From NCBI GenBank assembly GCA_903921835.1, contig CAIXRL010000289.1, positions 1 to 8,814 of the forward strand: 8,814 nt of DNA, given 5' to 3'. This DNA comes from Candidatus Eiseniibacteriota bacterium. Its GTDB lineage: Bacteria; Eisenbacteria; RBG-16-71-46. Each line of letters begins with the position of its first letter. The first letter of the stretch is position 1. Below the pieces are notes generated by a model. That model did not search any database and was not told where the DNA came from. It was given only the letters and a program-made list of their open reading frames with translations. The position numbers were made by a program, and so were the translations under genes. Positions 1-5,045 of this stretch are shown here, one piece after another.

Positions 1-2
1 TA

Positions 3-383
3 GGCGGAGGCGGATTCCTGCCCGACCTGGCGATCACGGGAGAGGCGATGTTGCCGCCGATCACGGCGGGAGTTCCCGACCGGCCGGTCACGACCGAGCT
101 GCCCCTGCTCGAGCTGTCCGCGCCCTACCCGAACCCCTCGCGGGGTGACCTCACGCTCAGCTACGCGGTGCGGAATCCCGGCCACGTGCGCCTGCAAGTG
201 TTCGACCTCCAGGGTCGCGTGGTGGCGACGCTGGTGGACGGCAATGTCGGTGCCGGCGTGCACCCGGTGCCGGGCTTGCGCCAGGTGGGCAGCCGCGGTC
301 GCGCGCTGCGCGCCGGTGTCTACCTGCTGCGGCTGCAGGAAGGGCAGCTGCTCAGGACCCGTCGCATCGTGCTGATCCCGTGA
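3..383 (+). CDS. C-terminal end of a secreted protein with FlgD-Ig/T9SS-type sorting domain (5' end outside window)
   Basis: The frame is open from the left edge to a TGA at 381-383, giving about 126 in-window residues; the Met at 48 is probably internal. The last 90 or so residues have the usual build of the FlgD-Ig-like/Por-secretion C-terminal domain. There is a PYPNPSRG entry motif, then alternating beta strands (LTLSYAV, VRLQVFDLQGRVV), a GxxAGVHPV turn, and LRAGVYLLRLQ leading to a short basic strand at the C terminus. In this family the domain is a C-terminal module of exported, often very large, extracellular or surface proteins; the function of the missing N-terminal part cannot be told from here. 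A strong hairpin follows 22 bases after the stop, so this gene probably ends its own transcription unit. Domain identification is confident; the use of a genuine type IX secretion system in this organism is not shown. Confidence 0.85.
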   Translation, partial: GGGGFLPDLAITGEAMLPPITAGVPDRPVTTELPLLELSAPYPNPSRGDLTLSYAVRNPGHVRLQVFDLQGRVVATLVDGNVGAGVHPVPGLRQVGSRGRALRAGVYLLRLQEGQLLRTRRIVLIP

Positions 384-405
384 TGTCCTGCTAGCGATCC
401 GCAGT

Positions 406-445
406 GACACGGAGGCCACCTCTCTCGGAGGGGTGGCCTCCTGTC
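406..445 (+). terminator. Strong hairpin after the sorting-domain gene, probable terminator
   Basis: GGAGGCCACC at 411-420 pairs perfectly with GGTGGCCTCC at 432-441 around an 11-base loop. The stem extends through GACA (406-409) with TGTC (442-445), leaving C410 as a single bulge, for about 14 pairs in all. No T-run follows, so it is not a canonical intrinsic terminator. The position just after a stop codon and before a long non-coding stretch supports a transcript-end or stabilising role. Confidence 0.6.
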
Positions 446-723
446 GTGCCGCGCGATTGCAGGTCGCGATGCACGTGCTCGCCGGGGCGCGTTCGGATCG
501 TCAGGCGCGCGGAGTGCGTCCGCCGTCGGGTGAACGACGCACACGTTCACGCGAAGTTCATGCGTTGTTATCCGGTTCCTCTCGGATTCCCGCAGACACT
601 GGCACTTGAGCCATGTTGCGTTGAGGGGCTGCCCGGGCTCCCCCCGCAAGAACACTGAGGGGAACTGCTCCATGCGCGAGAGGGCCCGTGTCCATCGCTG
701 TTGGCCGGGGGGTACCTCTGGAG
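446..723 (+). other. Non-coding stretch, no gene seen
   Basis: No open frame here has a convincing ribosome site or protein-like composition on either strand; translations are rich in Arg, Pro, Ser and Gly and recognise nothing. A slightly AT-richer patch at about 541-575 is the most plausible place for a promoter driving the downstream mini-genes, but I find no -35/-10 pair with good spacing. No tRNA, rRNA or known riboswitch pattern was recognised. Confidence 0.4.
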
Positions 724-897
724 TCCCCTGGGAATCCTGCGGTCCCTCGCGTGCGATCGGCGCCCAGGGGAGCCTGCAGAAACCTCGGATTCTCTACGGC
801 ATTCTGGGTTTCCCCTCAAAGAGACCCCGTCTTCGCGGAAACCTGAGAGGAGCCTGATTTGCGGCTTCACGGCCGGGTCTCACGGGGTGGCCGGCCG
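724..897 (+). promoter_or_regulatory. Candidate structured 5' leader with three successive hairpins
   Basis: Three inverted repeats follow one another ahead of the first mini-gene. (1) TCCCCTGGG (724-732) with CCCAGGGGA (763-771), 9 pairs. (2) GGTTTCC (807-813) with GGAAACC (837-843), 7 pairs, enclosing a nested stem of GAGAC (821-825) with GTCTT (829-833), one pair being G-U. (3) CGGCCGG (870-876) with CCGGCCG (891-897), 7 pairs. The last ends 5 bases before a GGAGG at 903-907. GGAGCCTG also recurs (769-776 and 849-856). The stems are seen directly; a regulatory role is inference, and GC-rich DNA makes some stems by chance. I do not recognise a known RNA class. Confidence 0.35.
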
Positions 898-982
898 CTG
901 GTGGAGGCCTGCGATGGATGAGCCGCCTCGCAGGTCGTTCCGCGACGCGCTTCCGTACTTGCAGAAAGGAGAAGTGCGCAAC

Positions 983-1132
983 GTGTCCACATTTCGCGTG
1001 AGTGACATCGGTGTGATTGAGAAGGCACCCACGTCACCAGCATCTCTGCGCAACAAGCTGAGTGACATGATCCTGAGGTCGGTATCGGCGCGCGCCAAGG
1101 TCGAGTTGGTGAACCAGGACACCGGCGAGTAG
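983..1132 (+). CDS. Small protein, first of a tandem paralogous pair, interrupted by in-frame TAG at codon 50
   Basis: I do not recognise the family. The reading frame from GTG 983 gives 49 residues before TAG at 1130-1132. It then continues open for 19 more sense codons to TGA at 1190-1192, so the full frame is 69 codons, exactly the length of the next gene. The two align without gaps, with 24 identical positions by eye. The N-terminal part is likely helical (SLRNKLSDMILRSVSA); residues 36-58 look like a beta hairpin (AKVELVNQDTGE, stop, RIVLQGTL). There is no signal peptide, Gly-Gly leader or Cys. Start choice: GTG 983 is preceded by AAAGGAGA (965-972), the same site as in the paralogue, and matches its length. 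An alternative ATG at 914 has a better-placed GGAGG (903-907, 6-base spacing) and would add 23 residues. It may be a recent nonsense pseudogene, a readthrough gene, or a sequencing error. Confidence 0.6.
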   Translation: MSTFRVSDIGVIEKAPTSPASLRNKLSDMILRSVSARAKVELVNQDTGE

Positions 1133-1192
1133 CGCATCGTGCTGCAGGGCACTCTGGACCGCGAGGAATCCCGGTTCGACGAGTCGTACTGA
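1133..1192 (+). other. In-frame downstream tail of the first mini-gene, beyond TAG
   Basis: Immediately after the TAG the same frame encodes 19 residues (RIVLQGTLDREESRF, then DESY) and a TGA. Nine of the 19 match the second mini-protein at the same positions, including GTLD. Only 2 of the 19 third codon positions are A or T, which is as strong a coding signature as in the intact genes. The tail therefore belongs to the mini-gene. Whether it is translated depends on readthrough, TAG recoding or an error in the base call; no separate start or ribosome site is visible for it. Confidence 0.55.
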
Positions 1193-1226
1193 CGAGCGAA
1201 CCGCAACATCGCGGAAGGAGAAGCAC

Positions 1227-1436
1227 ATGCCGAACCATTCGCTGGATGATCTCGCGACTCTCGAGCGGACTTCGCAGTCCCCGCAGACACTCTGCGACCC
1301 GTTGTCGGGCGTGCTGAGCCATTCGGTCTTCGCGAAGGTCAAGGTCGAGAGCTGCGATCATGGAACCGGGCAGTATCGAGTGGTACTCCGCGGAACCCTG
1401 GACACGACCGAGCCCGACTTCACGATCGGCAGCTGA
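1227..1436 (+). CDS. Small 69-residue protein, second (intact) member of the tandem paralogous pair
   Basis: I do not recognise the family. ATG 1227 is preceded by AAGGAG at 1215-1220 with 6 bases of spacing, a strong ribosome site. Codon third positions are about 80% G or C, as expected for a real gene here. Residues 1-34 are acidic to neutral and probably helical (SLDDLATLERTS, then LSGVLSHSV). Residues 36-59 carry the part best shared with the upstream copy: AKVKVE, TGQYRVVLRGTLD, consistent with a beta hairpin. Tyr50 (TAT) aligns with the TAG of the upstream copy. Cys23 and Cys43 are not conserved in that copy. There is no signal peptide or double-glycine leader. It lies 34 bases after the first mini-gene and 68 bases before a larger gene, all on the same strand, so a shared transcript is likely. 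It could be a precursor peptide, a small bacteriocin-like product or a regulatory mini-protein; none is demonstrated. Confidence 0.7.
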   Translation: MPNHSLDDLATLERTSQSPQTLCDPLSGVLSHSVFAKVKVESCDHGTGQYRVVLRGTLDTTEPDFTIGS

Positions 1437-1444
1437 TCGCACGC

Positions 1445-1484
1445 CGCCGCGGCAGGACCTGCGGGGGGGCCCCGGTCCGCGGCG
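1445..1484 (+). terminator. GC-rich hairpin between mini-genes and downstream genes, possible partial terminator or attenuator
   Basis: CGCCGCGG at 1445-1452 pairs perfectly with CCGCGGCG at 1477-1484. After a CAGG bulge the helix can continue with ACC (1457-1459) against GGT (1474-1476), and the interior holds a self-complementary GGGGCCCC. It lies 8 bases after the stop of the second mini-gene and 20 bases before the next start. No T-run follows. Such a hairpin could let the mini-genes accumulate more transcript than the genes behind them; that role is inferred. Confidence 0.45.
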
Positions 1485-1504
1485 AACGAGGCCAGGCGGG
1501 GGGC

Positions 1505-2188
1505 ATGATCCGGTTGCACGACATGAGGCACGGTCCGTTCGAGGCGATCGAAGAGCTGAATCCGCGGGCTGTCGCGGGGCGGCTCAGGATTTGTATCACC
1601 GTCGACACGGAGTCGTGTCCATGCCTGCCGGAAGCCTCGCTCGTGGCCCGGTTGCTCGCGGGATTCCCGGGACTTTCCCGGCACGGATGCCGCGCGCGAA
1701 CCGCCAGCGCCCCTTCGCCCACCGCCGGCACGCGCATCCTGCTGGTGGAAGGCGAGCCGAGCGCCAACCAGGCGCACCCGCTGGAGCATCTCGTGCTCGA
1801 CCTGCTCGGCGTCTTCGAACCCAGCGTGCTGCGCAGTGGCGTCACCCGCGCGTGGCAGGAACCGCCGGAGCGCAACGACATCTTCATCGAGCGCCGCGAC
1901 CTCGCGACGGGCACGGGCACGGCCGCGATCTCGCTCGCCATGCTGGCGTTCGAGAACGCGCTCGAGGACAGGCCGCTGACGCCACTCTTCGGCGACGTCG
2001 TGCGCGTGTGGTCCGTGTTCGCGCAGGCCCAGGCCGCGCCCGTGAGCCCGCGTCACGTCGCGCATCGGTCGGGACTGCCGCGCACGCGCGTCGAGCAGGC
2101 GCTCGCCGTGCTGACGGACAACCGCCTGCTGCGGTCCGAGCCGTTCGCGGTCCATATCAGCGGCGAGACGCACTTTCGCACCCGCTGA
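1505..2188 (+). CDS. Cyanophycin-synthetase-N-terminal-like domain fused to a winged-helix-like C terminus
   Basis: The 227-residue product starts at ATG 1505 behind a purine-rich AGGCGGGGGG. Residues 1-153 resemble, by pattern recognition, the N-terminal domain of cyanophycin synthetase (CphA). The opening MIRLHDMRHGPFEAI recalls the CphA strand; residues 54-62 (FPGLSRHGC) match the CphA PGLxxHxC pattern; residues 91-101 (HPLEHLVLDLL) match its GHxxEHxALEL helix. Strands near 113-130 and the Ala-rich helix at 140-153 follow in the same order. The ATP-grasp and Mur-ligase parts of CphA are absent, so it should not make polymer. Residues 165-212 (VVRVWSVFAQ, SPRHVAHRSGLPRTRVEQAL, AVLTDNRLL) look like a winged helix-turn-helix, suggesting a DNA- or peptide-binding role. 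Cys30, 38, 40 and 62 form a small cluster of unknown meaning. It lies between the mini-genes and the exporter and may regulate or recognise their product; this is inference. Confidence 0.6.
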   Translation: MIRLHDMRHGPFEAIEELNPRAVAGRLRICITVDTESCPCLPEASLVARLLAGFPGLSRHGCRARTASAPSPTAGTRILLVEGEPSANQAHPLEHLVLDLLGVFEPSVLRSGVTRAWQEPPERNDIFIERRDLATGTGTAAISLAMLAFENALEDRPLTPLFGDVVRVWSVFAQAQAAPVSPRHVAHRSGLPRTRVEQALAVLTDNRLLRSEPFAVHISGETHFRTR

Positions 2189-2323
2189 GCACCCGCCGGC
2201 TTCGCGGCCTTCGCCCGGGGCACCGCGTCGGCGCCGGCCTGCCGCACGCGGGCTCCACCTCCTCGTCGCGCACCGCGCGGAGCGCTGGCCGCATCCAATG
2301 GGGTCCCCTATGCTGCGTCCACC

Positions 2324-4360
2324 ATGGCCTTCCGAAAGATCGATCGCATGAGCTCCGGCACCCCGCGGCGCGTCCGCGCCGACCCCGCCGACACGCCCAC
2401 CCCGCGCGTCGAGTTCCGCCAGATGTGGCCGATGATCTGGGAGCTCGTGGCTCCGCGGAAGTGGATGCTCGCGCTCGGCATGCTGCTCATGGCGATCAAC
2501 CGCGTCAGCGGCCTGGTACTGCCGGGCTCGAGCAAGTTCCTGCTCGACGACGTGCTGGGCGTGCAGGTGGGCAGCCGCGCCGGCGCGCCCGTGAAGCCGG
2601 ACCTGCTCGACCAGCTCTGGGCGCCGCTGCGTCATTTCGTCCACGCGCCGGCGCACACGCCGGGCATTGGCAACGCCGCGCTGCTCGTACCGCTCGTGCT
2701 GGTCGTGGTGATTGCGACGCTGGCGCAGGGCGCGACGTCGTTCGCGCTCACGCAGCTGCTCTCCAAGGAGGCGCAGCGCCTGATCGCGGAGATGCGCCAG
2801 CGCGTGCACGCGCACGTGTCGCGACTGCCCGTCAGCTACTACGACAGCAACAAGACGGGCGCGCTGGTCTCTCGCATCATGAACGACGTCGAAGGCGTGC
2901 GGAACCTGATCGGCACAGGTCTCGTCGAGTTCGTGGGCGGCCTGGTGACGGCCGCGCTGTCGCTCTACGTTCTGCTGCGCCTCAACGCGGTCATGACGCT
3001 GCTCGCCGCGGGCGTGCTCGTGGGCTTCTCGCTCGTGCTGAGCCGCGCGTTCACCGTCATGCGCCCCATCTTCCGCGAGCGCGGACGCATCACCGCCGAC
3101 GTGACGGGCCGGCTGACCGAATCGCTGGGCGCGGTGCGCACCGTGAAGGGCTACCACGCCGAGGCGCGCGAGCAGGGCGTGTTCGCCGGGGGAGTGAAGC
3201 GGCTGCTCGACAACGTGCTCGCCACGCTCACCGCGCAGTCGGTGATGCAGCTGTCCAGCTCGTTGCTGATGGGGCTGGTCGGCGCGGTGATCATGTTCGT
3301 CGGCGCTCGCCACATGCTGGCCGGAACGCTCACGCCCGGCGGCTACTTCTCGTACACGATGTTCCTCGGCTTCCTCATCGCGCCCGTCTTCCAGGTCGTC
3401 GCCATCGGCACCCAGCTCACCGAGGCGATCGCGGGGCTCGAGCGCACGCGCGAAGTCCTGGGCGAGAACCCCGAGGACGAGGACCCGCGGCGCACCGTGT
3501 CCATGCCGCGGCTGCAGGGCGCCTTCGCGTTCGAGCACGTGGACTTCGCCTACGAAACGGCCAGGCCCGTGCTGCACGACGTCTCGTTCGCTGCGGAACC
3601 CGGCTCGGTCGTCGCGCTGGTGGGCTCGTCGGGTTCGGGCAAGAGCACGATCATCGGGCTGCTCGCCGCGTTCCACGCGCCACAGGAGGGCCGCGTCACG
3701 GTGGACGGCGTGGACCTTTCCACCGTGCGGCTCGATTCGTTCCGCACCCAGCTCGGCGTGGTGCTGCAGGACACGTTCCTGTTCTCGGGGACGATCCGCG
3801 AGAACGTCGCGTTCTCGCGACCCGACGCGAGCGAGGCGGAAGTCCGGGCGGCCTGCGAGATCGCGCGCGTGAACGAGTTCACGGACCGGTTCGCGGAGGG
3901 TCTCGACACGATCGTCGGCGAGCGCGGTGTGAAGCTCTCCGGCGGCCAGCGCCAGCGCGTCTCGATCGCGCGCGCCATCCTCGCCGACCCGCGCCTGCTC
4001 ATCCTGGACGAGGCCACGTCGAGCCTCGATTCCGAGAGCGAGGCGCTCATCCAGGCAGGGCTCGCGCACCTCATGCAGGGCCGGACCACGTTCGTGATCG
4101 CCCACCGGCTCTCGACCATCCGGCGTGCGAACCAGATCCTCGTGGTCGAGAACGGCCGCATCCTGGAGCGCGGCGACCACGCCGAGCTCTACGCGCTGAA
4201 CGGCCGGTATCGCGACCTGTACGACCGCCAGCACGGGCTCGAGCAGAATCTCTTCCTCGCGCCCGGCGAGGGCGACCTCGTGCCCGACGCGGACGGCAAC
4301 GGCGGTCGCGCGGCGCCGGCGCCCGGCATGCTCGACCTGATGCAGGGACGGGGGCGGTAA
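2324..4360 (+). CDS. ABC exporter half-transporter (fused membrane and ATPase domains, MsbA/LmrA-like)
   Basis: The 678-residue protein has an exporter membrane domain and then an ATPase domain. Six hydrophobic segments lie near residues 47-67, 117-140, 198-219, 222-243, 311-331 and 339-362. The nucleotide-binding domain (about 399-640) is complete: Walker A GSSGSGKST (434-442), Q-loop Gln482, signature LSGGQRQR (538-545), Walker B LLILDEATSSLD (558-569), and H-loop His594 in IAHRLST. It should act as a homo- or heterodimer pumping lipid, drug or peptide outward; the substrate cannot be read from the sequence. There is no N-terminal C39 peptidase domain, so it would not itself cleave a double-glycine leader. 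A tail of about 40 residues rich in Gly, Asp and Ala follows the ATPase. ATG 2324 has no clear ribosome site; ATG 2348 (Met9) is an alternative. It follows the preceding gene by 135 bases on the same strand. Confidence 0.92.
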   Translation: MAFRKIDRMSSGTPRRVRADPADTPTPRVEFRQMWPMIWELVAPRKWMLALGMLLMAINRVSGLVLPGSSKFLLDDVLGVQVGSRAGAPVKPDLLDQLWAPLRHFVHAPAHTPGIGNAALLVPLVLVVVIATLAQGATSFALTQLLSKEAQRLIAEMRQRVHAHVSRLPVSYYDSNKTGALVSRIMNDVEGVRNLIGTGLVEFVGGLVTAALSLYVLLRLNAVMTLLAAGVLVGFSLVLSRAFTVMRPIFRERGRITADVTGRLTESLGAVRTVKGYHAEAREQGVFAGGVKRLLDNVLATLTAQSVMQLSSSLLMGLVGAVIMFVGARHMLAGTLTPGGYFSYTMFLGFLIAPVFQVVAIGTQLTEAIAGLERTREVLGENPEDEDPRRTVSMPRLQGAFAFEHVDFAYETARPVLHDVSFAAEPGSVVALVGSSGSGKSTIIGLLAAFHAPQEGRVTVDGVDLSTVRLDSFRTQLGVVLQDTFLFSGTIRENVAFSRPDASEAEVRAACEIARVNEFTDRFAEGLDTIVGERGVKLSGGQRQRVSIARAILADPRLLILDEATSSLDSESEALIQAGLAHLMQGRTTFVIAHRLSTIRRANQILVVENGRILERGDHAELYALNGRYRDLYDRQHGLEQNLFLAPGEGDLVPDADGNGGRAAPAPGMLDLMQGRGR

Positions 4361-4804
4361 CCGGGCGCGGCGGTACCGCTGTAGCCGGCCACGTAGACCC
4401 GCGTCTTGCTGACGCGACGGCTCGCGCCCATCAGGGTCCTCGCGCTTGCTGGACTCGTCGGCGAGAGGAGCGTCCGGGGAATGGGATCGCTCGGCTCGGG
4501 TTGAGGCGACGGGGCCCTGCGATCGGGAACGGGGGCCAATGATGGACTCCAGCGGTCTTCGCGCAGCAGCTGGCCCGCCCCGGGGAGTTGCGTCTTCGCT
4601 TCCGCACGCTGGTCGATGGGCCTCGAATGATCGAGAGGGGCAGGAGCTCCATGATTCGGATGCGCGCGGTCAACCTCGGTTGTCCACAGGGGCCAGAACC
4701 CGGAGCGGAGGCGGAGTTCGGTTGCGCAAGCGGGCTCGTGCCGCACCTGAGGGCTTCGCGTGCCCCGGCGCACATGTCGACGGCCATAGGAATGCTACCG
4801 CCGC

Positions 4805-4909
4805 CTGGACCGCCTCGGGTGCCGGCGGCAGGTCGCCCACTGACCTGTGCGGCCTGCGCCGATTGCGCTCTTCCCGCCACGCCTCGATCGCCACCTGCGC
4901 CTGCCCCAG
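4805..4909 (-). pseudogene. Remnant of an IS3-type (rve-family) transposase C terminus
   Basis: On the minus strand one frame reads LGQAQVAIEAWREERN, then RRRPHRSVGDLPPAPEAVQ. This matches the C-terminal signature of IS3-group transposases (typically ARxxIExWRxxYNxxRPHSSLGxLTPAE). The characteristic Tyr is replaced by Arg and the usual LTPAEF has become LPPAPE. The frame lacks the upstream DDE catalytic core: the sequence between 4910 and the neighbouring gene stop is only about 135 bases and shows no NxxxERFFRTLK-like block. No inverted terminal repeats or target duplications were recognised. It is thus a fragment of an old insertion, not an active element. Recognition of the motif is fairly firm; the precise family (IS3 or a related rve group) is not. 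Confidence 0.65.
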
Positions 4910-5004
4910 TGTGGGGGGGATTCCCCGGCGCAGAGTTGCGTCGTGGCGCCGTACTCGAAGACCTCTGCAATCCCGAACCGCCGTGTCCGCGACAGGCGCC
5001 GATT

Positions 5005-5020
5005 GCCTTCGAGCGAAGGC
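5005..5020 (-). terminator. Short hairpin downstream of the repeat/sorting-domain gene
   Basis: GCCTTCG at 5005-5011 is the perfect complement of CGAAGGC at 5014-5020, leaving a tight loop. It lies 25 bases beyond the stop of the minus-strand gene at 5046. There is no T-run. It could be a weak terminator or stabilising stem, usable from either direction in this convergent region. Confidence 0.35.
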
Positions 5021-5045
5021 CCCGCAACTCGCCTTCGTCAGACCG

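Larger units (their letters stand above)
4361..5045. other. Convergent intergenic stretch with decayed transposase DNA
   Basis: This stretch lies between the ends of two converging genes. Several frames are open for 170-390 codons, but their compositions are Arg/Pro/Ser-rich, they lack ribosome sites and overlap one another on both strands, as expected in GC-rich non-coding DNA. The only recognisable content is a transposase C-terminal remnant on the minus strand (4805-4909) and a short hairpin (5005-5020). I see no RNA gene, and no clear terminator just after the ABC exporter beyond the palindrome GCGGTACCGC near 4369-4378. Confidence 0.5.

Noticed and set aside
384..982. CRISPR array or regularly spaced repeats
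   Set aside because: The repeated strings are short (about 8 bases) and irregularly spaced; there is no repeat-spacer pattern anywhere in the window.
579..1290. Shared string CCGCAGACACT near 589-599 and 1280-1290 as a regulatory direct repeat
   Set aside because: Eleven bases in GC-rich DNA, with one copy inside a coding gene. There is no further copy or regular spacing.
983..1436. Standard RiPP or class II bacteriocin precursor pair
   Set aside because: There is no double-glycine or other known leader, no conserved Cys/Ser/Thr-rich core, no modification enzyme in the window, and the exporter lacks a C39 peptidase domain. It is kept only as an open possibility.
2286..2323. Promoter with TATGCT (2309-2314) just before the exporter start
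   Set aside because: The -10-like hexamer has no acceptable -35 partner and would leave an almost leaderless mRNA. A single weak match is not enough to call it.
1358..4234. Very long minus-strand open frame (958 codons) antisense to the ABC exporter
   Set aside because: Its translation is dominated by Arg, His, Glu, Ala and Asp with no domain, and it lies opposite a gene with all ABC motifs. Long antisense frames are expected when codon third positions are GC-rich.
1360..4542. Very long plus-strand open frame (1060 codons) overlapping the mini-gene, HTH-protein and exporter genes
   Set aside because: It is out of frame with all three supported genes and Arg/Pro-rich without recognisable domains. 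It is a frame-shifted shadow.
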